Below are positions 1 to 11,350 of a DNA stretch of 64,000 bases, one piece after another. Below the pieces are notes generated by a model. The model saw only the letters and a list, made by a program, of their open reading frames with translations. It did not search any database and had not been told where the DNA came from. The position numbers were made by a program, and so were the translations under genes. The number at the start of each line of letters is the position of its first letter. Position 1 is the stretch's first letter. This DNA is from Cryptomeria japonica (taxonomy: Eukaryota > Streptophyta > Pinopsida > Cupressales > Cupressaceae): positions 688,454,083-688,518,082 of the forward strand of contig NC_081412.1 in assembly GCF_030272615.1 (NCBI RefSeq), given 5' to 3'.

Positions 1-1007
1 GAGATTGAATGGTAAATGAATTGACAATGAATTTGGAAAGTAAAGTAACCCTCTTTTAAAATAGACAAGTTGAATTAAGCAATTTGAGACTAAGTATGAA
101 GATGACAAAGAAATGATTATATCTTGAGATAGAGAGGTAGGATGAATCTATGCCCCTGGAATTAGCAGTAAAATGTCAAGAAGAAGAAAATTTGAGCAAA
201 ATTTGTCAGGATCAGGTTGAAAGTGTACTTGGTCCTCCGAAAAATATGTGCTCAAAAAAGGGTTTTTTGTCTCTAAAAAATGAAGTCTAAACTTGCAATT
301 ACAACTGTGCACTTGCAACCTACACACATAAAAGAGAGGAAATGTTGTTGGGATTGGGGGTTTGCCTTCAGGTCAAACCCCGGTTTGGAATTAACCAAAT
401 GATGAAAAATACTTGCAATTAAATGAAAGAAAATATCTGAAGTAGAATTAACCTGAAGAGAGGATGCAATTAAAATGTAGATAGAGTTGTTTGAAAGTAT
501 ATGTGAAGTTGAATGCTTTGAATGTTGAAAGAGATCTCCTCTTTAATGGTTGAATCCTTGACTTGAATGCAACACCTAGCCCTGAAAGGAGACTTGAGAT
601 GCTCAATGGATGCTTGAATGCTTGAACACTTGAACACTTGATTTTGCCTCTTGAACTTATTGAAATCATGCAAATGGGAGGGGGAAAATCTCCTTATATA
701 CTTTAAAATTAGGGGTTTTATAAGATTTTCCGTCTTAGGCCAACATAGGAAAAAAAATTCATGTTGATGATTGACAAGCCCAATGCATAATTTGAATGGA
801 GGGGGCCCAAAATAGGGCAAGGATAGGGGTACCATGCCCCTATCATACCCTAATTCAGGATAGGAAGTGAGAGAAGGCAGTGCAAGGTGCAAGTTTCAGG
901 AGGTATGAGCATGTCTCGCATCTCCAATCAAGGTTAGGGATTCATCCACCAATGTGAAGACCCTAATGCAATCAAAAATTGCAAGGTCACAATTTTATGA
1001 TGCTACA
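1..1007 (-). repeat. 3' LTR of E1, truncated by window start
   Basis: Position 1 corresponds to about 6505 of the other LTR, and the two align to their ends at TGCTACA (1007 and 7452; TGTAGCA on the minus strand). A minus-strand TATA box TATATAAGGA lies at 691-701. This copy keeps about 80 bp (around 828-905) that the right LTR lacks. Confidence 0.9.
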
Positions 1008-1023
1008 TTTATCCCCCACTTTA
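1008..1023 (-). other. Polypurine tract of E1
   Basis: On the minus strand the bases directly before the 3' LTR read TAAAGTGGGGGATAAA, a typical purine tract priming plus-strand DNA synthesis. It fixes the orientation of E1. Confidence 0.9.
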
Positions 1024-1808
1024 GCAAGAGTATACGCGTACATAAATACTACTTGTAAAGTACAATAAAACAAGATTGAAAGAATTTCACCATGTCAAGG
1101 AAGCAAGATTCACCAAGTCCCAAGTGGACTAAGGATCTCATAACTTAAATTGACAAAGTAAAAGGGAAGATGAAGAGGAAGGAACCATGACTACAAGTAG
1201 TAAGGTTCCCCTCACTATGAGTCATGAAAAAGAAAGGATACCAAAAATTACAAAGCAAAGATAAGTTCACTAAGTAACTCAAAGTATCAATAAAGAAAAT
1301 ATGAGTGGAGTGTATGCCCCCACATTAAAGAAATCATGCACACCTTAGTGGGAGCGATTGATTTAAGGTAGGATACACCCAAGAGATAAAGAGAGAGAAC
1401 ATTTTATTGCAAGGATTTAGCCTCCAATCATGGAATAAACCCAAGGATAATGAACACAAAACAAAAAGCATGAGGTGACTTCACTTTCCTTGGGGTCAGT
1501 ATGTTGTATGATAACTCATGTATATCATGTATATATGCATAGAATAGTCCTCATTACCCAAAGAAAGGAAACTACCTTGGAACAAAGGGAACATAGGTGT
1601 CTTTTGAGTCAACATGAAAGAGACCAAAAGAAATCTCAATGTTTTGCATCATCCTCAAGTAGACATTACTAGGGAAAATAGAAGAACAAGGATACACATA
1701 GAAGAATGGTCACAAAAGAGCAAGAAAAGAGAGAGAGGTAGAGGGTATAAGGTGCTAATGTGGCTATTCTAGCATGACATCCACCTCCTAATCTTCTCGA
1801 TCACTATT
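1024..1808. other. Non-coding 3' region of E1
   Basis: About 0.8 kb of AT-rich sequence between the last coding remnant and the polypurine tract. I see no gene, tandem repeat or PMD-like segment here. Confidence 0.6.
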
Positions 1809-2663
1809 TCAGGAAGGCGGGAAACATGCCAAAGGAGCGACATCAAGCACAATAGATGGAGCTATCACAAGATCCAAACAAGGACTATTATCATGTGCTA
1901 AGTCACTTTGTTTGTTTCTAGGAGCTAGGATTAAGGCTTTTGAAAATTCTACAAATAAATGTTTGTCAACATCAACATATTCATATTCACTAATAGAAGC
2001 ATTAAGAGTTATATTGCCAACATGAATAACATTTTCACCTATTTCTTCATCAAGATTTATAGGAAGAGGATCTCGAACATGAGTAGAAGTAAAATTATCA
2101 CATGTTTTTTGTAACTTATGATTGGGAGATTTAGGTTCAATATCTTGTTGAGGAGAAAATGGAATCATGTCAACTGTTGGACTTTTAGGAGATTGAATTT
2201 TTTGAGGAACAACTTCATGAGATCGAGCACGATGCTTTCATTGGTGTTCTCTTGCACAACAATTCCATCAAGTCTTAGCAGAAGGCTGAGAAGAAGGAGG
2301 AATGTTTTTTAAAGGAGAAATATTTGTTGGAGGAGGAATATTCTTGTCTTTGGTAGTTGGAACAGAGGAGAGGTAGATCTCTTCTCTCTATAAGAGCAAG
2401 TAAGTGGAACTATACCATATAAAGGATGAATATTTGGTGTAGGAAGGAGACCAGGTCCATCATGAGGAGGAAGTTATAGGTCTAACCTTAGGAGGGATAT
2501 TGTTGTTCTTCTTAGGAGAAGGCATAGTTTCATCCATAGGAATAGGTTGGGAATATTCCTTAGGAGGAAGATTAGTTCTATCCATCAAGGGAAGAACTTC
2601 ATCTTCAAGAAAGGTGGGAATATCAAGTTTTGGAGTCCTAGGTTGTCTTAAGGATAAGATCAT
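1809..2663 (-). pseudogene. C-terminal polyprotein remnant of E1, function unknown
   Basis: Two open stretches on the minus strand (2663-2460 and 2168-1809) follow the protease-like region. The first is rich in Pro, Lys and Asp/Glu, like the linker that follows protease in Tat elements. The second (about 119 codons) has a protein-like composition with acidic and hydrophobic segments. Neither has a motif of reverse transcriptase, RNase H or integrase. They lie in different frames with stops between them. I read them as the decayed end of the E1 polyprotein, but I cannot assign a function, and the second stretch could be chance. Confidence 0.45.
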
Positions 2664-2759
2664 ATCTTTCTTCCAATTTTGATAAGATTAATAGAGAGAA
2701 TCACTTCTTGGTGGAAGAGATTGAAATTGTAAGAACACCTCGACTTCTTTTAGTTGGTC

Positions 2760-3170
2760 AAAATAAGATATGATTAACAGTTATGATTTCTCCATTGTGG
2801 GGAAATTTCAAACACTTATGAACTGGAGAAGCAATAGCCTTCATGGAAGATAGCCAAGGATATCCTAACTTCACACAAAATTGTTCAGATGAAGGAATGA
2901 TAACAAAGTTGACATCCATAGATTAAGTGTGAATCTCAATAGGGAGTGCAATAGAACCAATGGTAGGACAAGAAAATCCATCAAATAACTTAACCACCAC
3001 ATTAGTATCATCATAGATTGGTTTATGCAAATGTAAAGTATAAAGATATTCTTCAGTGATGACATTAACCATGCAAGAGGGATCAATAAGTACACCACGA
3101 TAAGGTTTGTCTTGAATCTTCGCACCTATGTATAAGGGGCCATCGGGTGCTTTAATGGTCTCGCTAGGGT
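2760..3170 (-). pseudogene. Retroviral-type aspartic protease region of E1
   Basis: Translated through stops, the minus strand gives a block that aligns along its length with the protease regions of B (37590-37930) and D (59190-59500). It starts with YRGVLIDPSC near 3090-3065, where B has VLIDGGAGLN and D has VHIDGGVGLN. It ends with a conserved KFPHNGE block (FPHNG in B). Retropepsins cut Gag and Pol during particle maturation; the family motif is D-[ST]-G. E1 keeps the Asp but has Pro-Ser after it, so the active site is probably dead. At least one in-frame stop (about 2924) interrupts it. The more obvious open frame at 3125-2871 is a frame-shifted hydrophobic shadow and not the protein. Confidence 0.7.
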
Positions 3171-3201
3171 AAAATGTGATACATGAATCCTTATGTGTTT
3201 C

Positions 3202-5191
3202 TTATTTCTCTACCATAATTACCAAATTTTGAGCCATGGTGGTGAAATTGGAAGGAGAGAAAGAGCTATGTTCAGTCCCAATCATATTAGAAGTATGAGA
3301 GAGTAAAGGATCAGTAAAAATATTAAGATTTTGATTAGGAGGTGCTACTGATTTATTTCCCATATCATTTGCACCTGACACAGATATAGTATTATTATCA
3401 ATGAGGTCTTCAATCTTACTTTTTAATGCAAAACATTTCTCAATATCATGACCAAGTTGATGATGAAATTGACAAAAGGAATTATTATCAAAGTAAGGTG
3501 AGGCTGTCTTAGAAGGGTCAACTGGTTTTATTGGAGGAAGTTTGATAACATTTCTTTGTAACAACTGAGACATGATTCTATGTAAAGATTCATTCAAAGG
3601 AGTAAATTGTCATTCTAGCATTCACATTGTTGTTGTTGATGGTGTCATTGAATTTGATGAATTCTTTGCTTGGTTTGAACTTTACAAATAGTTGTTGAGC
3701 ACTCACACCCTTATCACTCGGAGCCATAGGAGTAGATTGCTCCAGTTGACTCACAGTTAGTTGATAATTGTAAAGTGTTGCACACAACTACAGAAAGGAA
3801 GTAAACTTAGAAAGGAGAAGTTTGTCTCTAATATCGTCTTGTAAATTAGAAATGAAAATTGTTTGAATATCATTATTAGGCACTGGAAAAGAAATTTAAG
3901 AACACAAATGCTTATATCTACCAATGAAATCAATCACTTTTTCTTTAGCACCTTGTTTACATTGCATTAAATCAATCAAAGTGATTTTAGGACCTATACT
4001 GTTTTGAAATTGTTGAAAAAAAGAATTTGCTAATTGTAGAAAAGAAGTAATAGAATAAGAAGGCAGAGAGCAATACCATTATAAAGCCTTATCTCTTAAT
4101 GTTCTAGTAAACAATCTGACAAGCAATCTTTGATCATAAGCAAAGTCAGTACACAAAGTTTGAAATGTTTTAACATGTGTTAAAGGATCACCTTTTCCAT
4201 TATAGAGTTCCAATTGAGGGACTTCAACATGTTTAGGAGGGATAACTCTAACAATATCAAGAGAAAGTGGGCTCACAACATCAAATGGCATACTAAACTT
4301 GGATTGACTCATAGAAGCTATTTGTTATTGCAATGATGACATAGTTTGAGCAAGGTTATTAATGGTTGCTTTGGTTGAGGGACTTATGTTAGACATGTTT
4401 GATTGAGAAGGTGTTGTGGTGTTGTTGAAAGAAGGCATTGATTGAGAATAAGATGGAGGAACACTATGGTAGTTAGGCATAGGCGATGATTGATTAGTAA
4501 ATGGGACACTAAAAGGAGGGATAGAATGATTGAATGAATTTCCCCCTTGTGTCAGATTGAGTGGTTGAGAGACAAGAGGAATACCTATTGAAGGCATAGA
4601 TAAAGATGGAGGATTAATTGAGGAAGAGGGATTTCCCCCATGACTAATGGTTGTAGGTATGAAATTTTGAGTTGATGTAGCCATGATGTTTGAAGTGAAA
4701 GTAGGAATGCTAGTTATTGAAGTGGTCAAAGGAATAGAATGATTGATTTGTGTAGAAGATTGTAAATAACCTAAGTTCTCAGCACAACTCTTTATAGGCA
4801 TGACATTAGAATCCACAATATGAGCAATGCCATGCAATATATCAATTCCATTATTATCACTTTAAATCATGTGCTTTAGATCTTCAATTAATGGAAGAGA
4901 TTCACTATTAGGGTATTCTTGGGACATCCATTGTTGAAAGTTGTCAAATTGATTGTCCAATTTTGAAAGTTGATCTATGGAAACTCTAGTCAAAGCTTCT
5001 TCTTCATCATTGGAATCATCAATTGGATAGATAGGGATGTTATTAGGATGGGAAGAATTAGCATTATCCTCATTGAAGAAGTCACCCAAATTAGGCTCCA
5101 TCTCTTCGGAAATTAAATCTTGGGAAGCCTTAATTCTAATGCTTCGTCTAATGGGGACAATATAGGTAGGACTAATAGTGATAAAACTCAT
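3202..5191 (-). pseudogene. Gag of E1 with CX2HX4HX4C knuckle
   Basis: Minus-strand reading from ATG 5191. An acidic N-terminal part (5191-4862) is followed by a Pro/Ser/Thr/Asn-rich spacer (4837-4325). The retrotransposon Gag core follows near 4312-3860, with motifs YNGKGDPLTH and WYCSLPSYS. A knuckle CQFHHQLGHDIEKC sits at 3474-3433, followed by the LKSKIEDLID helix typical of Tat Gag. Gag forms the particle and binds the RNA. Stops at about 4862, 4325 and 4079 are in the same frame and fit single C-to-T changes at Gln codons. A frameshift lies near 3600, just before the conserved TPL-E box. The gene is dead but easily recognised. Confidence 0.85.
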
Positions 5192-6330
5192 GCACTAGAG
5201 GGAAAATTTGAATTTTGAATTTGACTTTTTGAATTTTGGGAACAAAGTTTGCAAAATTGAATAATGCAAAATTCAAGGAAATGATGATTATACAATTTAA
5301 AATTTATGGAAAGAAGAAAATGACACAATCTCCAAGAAAATTTATGATAAAAAAGAAATTGAAATTTTAAAATTAGGTCAAATGACCTACCACTTAATTT
5401 CAAAATTGATAAAATTAAGATTTTAAAACCAGGGCAGATTATAATTAACCACTTAATTTTAAATGTTTCCATGAAAGTTGCGATGTTGAAATTGGGAAGT
5501 ATTTTTTATTTTAGAGGGATCAAAATTCGACAAAATCAGCCAATTTTCTGGATTTAAGCAATTAAATACAGTCATAACAATCTCCCAAAATTTTGAGAAA
5601 AAAGTCGAGGACCAAGTTGAAAGTGCACCTGGTCTGCCCAACTTTTTTTGGACTTTTCAGGGATGAAAGCTATGATGATTTTAAAGATAACCCCCAAAAA
5701 ATGGTTGATTTTTTGAAGTTTAGATAGGCAAAATTAAGGTTTGAATGTCGAAATAGGACCCTATTAGGGTTTTGAAAAAGATAAGAAATTGGATTGCAAA
5801 TTTGAAAAAGGTCAAACCTAATGGATAGGGCCACCTTGAGTAATATTTTGAAAACTAAAATTGGTTGAAACTGATTGAAATTTATCCAAAATCCAAGAAA
5901 ATTTGAAAATTAGGGTTTTAGGACCTAACCATTGAATTTTGAAATTTTGAATTTTAGAAAAAAGAGCAAAACTGAAAAATTTGAATTTTAGGCAAGAAGA
6001 CAAGTTTGAAAATAGTTTGAAAGCTGAAAATTTAACATAAATCCAATCTTTGTACAAGTTCAAGTTGATTTTTGAAAATTAGAGTTTTGACAATTAACCA
6101 CTTAATTTTGTAAATTTTATTTGCAAATTGAACAAGACGATGAAGAAATTAAAATTTGACAAGCAATGCAATTTTTCAAATCTAAAACAATACATAGCAA
6201 TTTTTTAAAGACACAATTTCAATTTCAATTTTAACAACTAGGGTTTGATTGAATTAACCACTAAGTTTTGCAAGAAAATTAAACTTGTAAGTGAAAAATA
6301 TGCAATAATTTTGAATATCAAGCATGTAAG
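5192..6330 (-). other. 5' leader of E1
   Basis: About 1.1 kb between primer site and gag start, very AT-rich, with many dispersed short words such as AATTTTGAAATT but no clean tandem unit. The open frames in it are low-complexity and not supported as genes. Confidence 0.6.
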
Positions 6331-6345
6331 ATGTCGGGTTCACCA
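6331..6345 (-). other. Primer binding site of E1
   Basis: The minus strand reads TGGTGAACCCGACAT three bases inside the 5' LTR. The TGG start and position fit a tRNA primer site. The same site type occurs in the A elements (16591 and 26316). I do not assign the tRNA. Confidence 0.75.
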
Positions 6346-6348
6346 AAA

Positions 6349-7452
6349 TGTAATGAGTGTGAAAAGGTGATGAGGAGATCAAGTGGAAAGCTTTACCCTC
6401 CTCAAGGAAGGAGTGAAAGTTTCACAAAAGATTCTCTTCAACCTCTTACTCACATTACATTTAAAAGAGGGGGTTGAATTCACTAGATCCACTCTCAATG
6501 GAAAGAGATTGAATGCTAAATGATTTGACAATGAATTTGGAATGTAAAGTAACCCTCTTTTAAAATAGACAAGTTGACTAAAGCAATTTGAAACTAAGTA
6601 TGAAGATGACAAAGAAATGATTATATCTTGAGATAGAGATGCGGGATGAAAGTGTGGACCTAGAATTAGCAGTGAAATGTCAAGATGAAGAAAATTTGAG
6701 AGAAAGTTATTGGGACCGGGTTGAAAGTGTACTTGGTCCTCCAAAAAATCCACACATTGAAAAGGGTTTTTTCGTCTCTGAAAATGAAGTCTAAACCTAC
6801 AATTATAGTTGCGCACCTGCAACCTACAAACAAAAAAGAGAGGAAATGTTGTTGGGATTGGGGGTTTGCCTTCAGGTCAAACTTCTATCTGAAATTAACT
6901 AAATGATGAAAAATACTTGCAAGTAAATGAAAGGAAACGTTTTAAGTATAATTAACCTCAACAGAGGATTGCAATTGAAATGTAGATAGAGTTGTTTGAA
7001 AGGATATGTGAAGCTGAATGCTTTGAATGTTGAAAGATATCTCATCTTCAATTGTTGAATCCTTGACTTGAATGCAACACCTAGCCTTGAAAGGAGACTT
7101 GAGATGGTCAATGGATGCTTAAATGCTTAAATGATTTAATTCTTGAACAATTGAACTCTTGATTTTTCCTCTTGAACTTATTGAGCTCATGTGAATATGA
7201 GGGGAAAATGCTCCTTATATACTTGCCAATCAGGGGTTTTTAACTGATTTTCTATCTTAGGACGACATAGGAATTTTTTTTCCCGCTCATGATTGACAAG
7301 CCCAATGCACAATTTGAATGGAGGGGGCCAAAATAGGGCATGGATAGGTATGAGCATGTCTCGGGTCTCCAATCAGGCTTAGGGATTCATCCTCCAATGT
7401 GAAGACCCAAATGTGGTAAAAAATTGCAAGGTCACAATTTTATGATGCTACA
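6349..7452 (-). repeat. 5' LTR of E1
   Basis: An 1104-bp LTR with TG...CA ends (plus-strand TGTAATGAG ... GATGCTACA). The minus-strand TATA box TATATAAGGAG is at 7212-7222. Relative to the left LTR it lacks about 80 bp near 7347, with a short AGG match at the deletion edges. Confidence 0.9.
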
Positions 7453-8155
7453 CAAAGATAGATATCTTTCTTTGTTATTAAAAAATGGTGCCAAGTTACT
7501 TCAAGGTTTTGATATCATAATGATCTTACCACCAAGAATAACCTTAGGTCTAAATACTAGTCAAGTACCAAATGTAACACAATCTCAAGCTATGACTTCA
7601 AGTTCCTCCCAAAATGCATCAACATCATCAACTCAAGCAACTTTGGTGTCAAAGACAAGTTCTCAAGAAAATGCATCATCCTCAACAATGAATGTTAGTG
7701 CATAAACGCAGGCTATCATAGCCTCTCAAACTATACCAGTAATGTCAAGTGCTTCGGCACCAAGTCAAACACAAGCCTCACATGTTTCTCATACAGAAAG
7801 TGTGACTCAACCTCTAGTTTTCTAATCAATATGTTCTACATACAATCATCAAAACATAAACCCAGGTTTCACTAATACAATGAGTGCAACCCAATCAAAC
7901 ATGGGTTCACAATTTGCTTATTTCACAATACCTATTGGAAGCCACAACATGCAGAATTACAATTATGGTACATTTTAACAACCTCCTATTTATACTACCA
8001 CAAATCATTTTGTGGGAAACATACACGCGTAAAATGCACTATTGACTCAAATGGAAATTCTAACCCAACAAGTGTAGAATCTACAACAACGGGTGACAAC
8101 TATGCAAACTGGTAATGAAAAAAAGAGTTATACAATGTAGGACTTATGTCCTTAT
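7453..8155 (+). pseudogene. Gag of D, N-terminal part
   Basis: The reading frame begins with KDRYLSLLLKNGAKLLQGFD, which matches RDRQYFLQMMAQSGAKLPHDFD of B Gag (around 35335-35400). It continues as a long Ser/Thr/Gln/Asn-rich spacer and a short coiled segment, then reaches the DLCPY box at the C insertion. One frame is kept throughout but is cut by about seven TAA, TAG or TGA codons, most explicable as former Gln, Trp or Arg codons. The N-terminus lies beyond E1, left of the window. Confidence 0.8.
8151..8155. repeat. Target site duplication of C, left copy
   Basis: CTTAT directly before TGTGAGACC. The identical CTTAT follows the right LTR at 57328-57332. Five bases is the usual size for Ty3/gypsy integration. 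Confidence 0.92.
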
Positions 8156-8649
8156 TGTGAGACCCTACCCCGACTCATCCTGACATTTTCTGTTGTTTTC
8201 ATATTGAGACTATTATGGATGCTTTATTTTATGCATTATGGATTTAGAACTTATATGATTCCATGATTTGGATCACATTGACGTATATTGATGCTTCATG
8301 TTATGCATTATGATTATGAAACTTTATATGTTGATAGAATAGAATTATTTTGAAATGATGTATGTCAATATTGGATTTGCAGGACTTCATTTTTGATGAT
8401 AGAAATAGGATGCTTATTATATGAATGGTTCAATTTTGAGGAGTATGATAATTACTTATGTGGAATCGAATTTAAATGAATGGGATATTGAATTATTATT
8501 GTCAAATGTATGAGTGTTTGATGTGCAATGAAATCCATGTGTTTAATTATATATATAATTGTGATTATTTGGAATTACTAATGTGTTAATTGAGGTGCGT
8601 AGGAAAACTATCCATGTGACCATGGAAATAATATGGAGAACCAAACCTA
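8156..8649 (+). repeat. 5' LTR of C, first segment
   Basis: Matches 52942 onward of the 3' LTR from TGTGAGACCCTACCCC to ACCAAACCTA, then breaks off into A-derived sequence. Its last 295 bp (8355-8649) are repeated at 27898-28192 on the other side of the A complex. Confidence 0.9.
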
Positions 8650-8867
8650 AAAGCAAATATCAATAATAGCTCAATCACAAAAGCAGATTGCAATGATCAA
8701 CACTTGCGGAGTCATACTTTAACATTTGCGCATTGCCTTATTTTAAGGTTTTTGCGTCGCATTAACATTTCTTCTATGTTACGCACTTGGTTTTTATCAT
8801 TTGTGAGCATCGAGTCCTTCCTCTTCATTCTTCATTCGTCTCACTCTCAAATTTGGTCTTCATTCCA
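8650..8867. repeat. Two opposed A-LTR fragments at the left junction
   Basis: 8650-8700 is the reverse complement of A-LTR sequence near 16505-16560. It joins at a TCAA microhomology to 8697-8867, which is the plus-strand A-LTR start region (compare 15078-15236) lacking its first 20-25 bases. At 8867 the sequence jumps directly into the ORF region equivalent to 20316. Confidence 0.8.
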
Positions 8868-10075
8868 TAAGATACTTTTGTTCCTCCATCTACTTGTCCT
8901 AATCCAGCATATCCACTCCAAGGTCTCATTTCTTTTGATGATCCCATTATTTCTCCCACTCCATCTCTTGAAGAGCCTATCATGGAACCATGTCCACTAC
9001 ACAATCCTAGTCCCCCTCATGATCCTAATCCCCCTCATGATTCTAACGTATCAATGCAAGATGTTCATGAACCCTCAACATGCATAATGGGTTCTTCCAC
9101 TTTGGTGCAATCCGATCCACTTCAAGATCTCATTATTTCTCTCATATCATATCCACCTCATAATGGACTCGCGTCTTCTTCCCAAAGAAAAAAGGATCCT
9201 ACAAGTCAAAATATTCATAAAGGCAAAGGGGTAGACCTTCATGAGAAAGAACCCCTCCATATCAAAGAATAGCTTAAGGGTCATGTCTACACAACTCACT
9301 CTCAAGACATTGGTATCCCTCCATCAAAATCAAAACATATCCCTTCCCCATCATACTTTCCATCCATCTTAGGTCTTTATATTCCTTCGTCCTCTATGAA
9401 AGGTCAGCAAAGGCACACATCTTTGAGTAAATTTCATCCATCCAAAAGATGTCCATTTCATTCATATCCATCCATGCATTCCTTTTCCCCTCCAAGCAAT
9501 TTGGATGCCAAGTATAAAAGTCATAAGTCTAAAAATCCACATGTATTCAAGGACCAACATGTCCAATATAATAGACATGTCAAAGTAAAGAACAATATGA
9601 TCTATAAAGAAAAAGAAATATCCAAAAGGCCACAAAGGCCCACTGAGCAAAATAAAGCAAAGTCAAAATCTATATGGGTTCCTAAATCCCTTGTGCAAGC
9701 AATGCACTCCAAGGAACCACAAAAGCATGAAAAATCAAAAACCATGTGGATCCCTAAGTGACTCCTTGAAGCACAAAAGCCTAAAGGACATCAAAATTGG
9801 CATCCAAAATTGCTATTCCTCCATCCAAACTATCCAAGTCTATTCCTCCATCCATTTTGGGCCCTTATGTCCCAAAATCCATAGTCTTTCCTTCGTCAAA
9901 ATCTCAATATCCAAAATACGTCTTTCCTCCATTAGTCAATCACCCCTCAAGGTGTGTGCCAATGTTGATCTTGCCTTCATTTCCATCCACTGAAGCCCAA
10001 TTCTTCCAATACCCTACCTATTATCCGATGCATATTTTCCATCCTTCCATCCCTTTGATCCAATCCTTTGCATAA
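8868..10075 (+). pseudogene. A-element unknown ORF, C-terminal part (copy 1)
   Basis: This copy aligns with 20320-21240 and then, to its end, with the reverse complement of 21385-21665. It encodes a Pro/Ser/His-rich segment, then a very basic Lys/His region with two copies of a W-[IV]-PK-x-L motif (IWVPKSL and MWIPK), and a Tyr/Pro-rich end that terminates in FHPSIP--QSFA. A TAG at about 9270 replaces the Tyr codon of the other copies, TGA at 9759 replaces Arg, and one base is missing near 9787, so it is dead. I recognise no domain. It sits between an LTR fragment and the 3' region of the element, where pol would be expected. Confidence 0.7.
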
Positions 10076-10302
10076 ATCCTTGCCTTAGTTTCATCTCATT
10101 TTCCATGTCCTCATCCTACCAACATCTTTGAGCATACTTTTAAAGGTCATGGTCCATTTTTTTTCAAGGCTACTATCCAAACAAAAAGATGCTTGAGTCC
10201 TTCTTCCATCCCCTATCATGTGTCCATCTTCTATTGAAAAAGTCAAAATAAAAATAAAAAAAATTGAAAAAAGAAAAAAGAAAAAAAAAAGAAAGAAAAA
10301 TA

Positions 10303-10384
10303 ATTCGTCCACTGGTGAAAACCTGGCAAATAGGCGCCTTGGGCAAGTACCATGATGAAAACCTGGCAAACAGGCATTATGCGT
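10303..10384 (+). promoter_or_regulatory. Twin GTGAAAAC hairpin block, A copy
   Basis: ATTCGTCCACTGGTGAAAAC is followed by a small stem (CCTG-GCAAA-TAGG), GCGCCTTGGGCAAGTACCATGATGAAAAC and a second stem (CCTG-GCAAA-CAGG), then CATTATGCG. B has the same order at 42651-42730 with different bases in the stems that still pair. The role is not known; position after the coding region suggests RNA export, translation or packaging. Confidence 0.65.
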
Positions 10385-11024
10385 AATCTATGAACTTCTT
10401 GTACACCACACTTGGGGGTAGGTTTTATCCTTCATATCCTATTGCCCTTCATTATCCTATTGAACCCCTGTTCTATTACCCTTCCTTGTCCTATCATCCC
10501 TCATGTCCATTTTCCCTTTGCACCTTTGATCTTGACAAGGCTGAGGATCTTCATGAGCATCATGCATCTTGTTTGCAGCTTTTAGTCCATCATAGCTTTT
10601 GGTCTTTATCCATTTGCTTATTATAGCCTTTCATCCATATTCCCTGTCTTATTGCAACTTTCTGCCACTATCCCATATCCTATCCCGACCTTCAGTCCAT
10701 GTCCCTTATCCATTCTTGGTCTTGCTTATCCTATCCATATCTTATCACTATCCATACACTCTTTTTCATTCCTTGATCTTGATCTGACATAAGGATGCAA
10801 AATTTAAACATGGTTTCAAAAACCTCGACATGTCCCTCATGCCATGTTCCTGCTTTACATTGTCATGTCCAGTCTCTTGTCCCATCACGCCATAGCCCTT
10901 GAAAATTGCATCTGTATTGTTTCCATGATAAAAGGTCTTTGTCTTCCCTCTATCCACCAACATTTCAGCAAGCCTATTTATTCACCTGTCATATTCCTTG
11001 CCTTGCTAGACACTAGGGGCAAAA

Positions 11025-11350
11025 AAAAATTTTAAAAAATTGAAAAATGTCCTGAAATAAAACAAAAAAATTGAAAAATGTCCTAAAAAAATCATAAAAA
11101 TTGAAAAATGTCTTGAAAAAAAAAAATCATAAAATGTCCTGAAATAATTCAAAAAAATTGAAAAATCATAAAATGTCCTGAAATAATTCAAAAAAATTGA
11201 AAATGTCCTGAAATAAAAACAAAAAAAATTGAAAAACGTCCTGAAATAATTCAAAAAATTGAAAAATGTCCTGAAAAAAAATCTCTAAAAATCAAATAAT
11301 GTCCTGAAAAAAAAAAATCTTAAAAAGTCATATAAAGTCCTGAAAAAAAT
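11025..11350. repeat. AT-rich minisatellite in A 3' region
   Basis: Roughly ten degenerate units of about 30 bp built on the core ATTGAAAAATGTCCTGAAAT with variable A runs. On the minus strand it gives an apparent FYFRTFFNF protein repeat, which I take as a by-product. Confidence 0.8.

Larger units (their letters stand above)
1..7452 (-). mobile_element. E1: non-autonomous gag-protease LTR retrotransposon (Tat-like)
   Basis: The element reads leftward: 5' LTR 6349-7452, primer site 6331-6345, leader, gag, protease-like region, a short tail, polypurine tract 1008-1023 and 3' LTR 1-1007. About 156 bp of the 3' LTR lie outside the window. Gag has the fold order and zinc knuckle of the Tat elements B and D in this window. 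No reverse transcriptase, RNase H or integrase is visible in the 1.75 kb between protease and polypurine tract, so it would need enzymes in trans. To its right the gag of element D resumes at 7453, so E1 is an insertion in D. The predicted target duplication is CAAAG (7453-7457); its partner lies outside the window. Confidence 0.85.

Noticed and set aside
2871-3125. Hydrophobic 84-codon frame that looks like a membrane protein
   Set aside because: It is a frame-shifted reading of the E1 protease region; the neighbouring frame aligns with the protease of B and D.
5188-6063. Three minus-strand frames upstream of E1 gag
   Set aside because: Low-complexity Phe/Lys/Ser/Asn-rich translations of AT-rich leader, with no match to the B or D Gag N-terminus.
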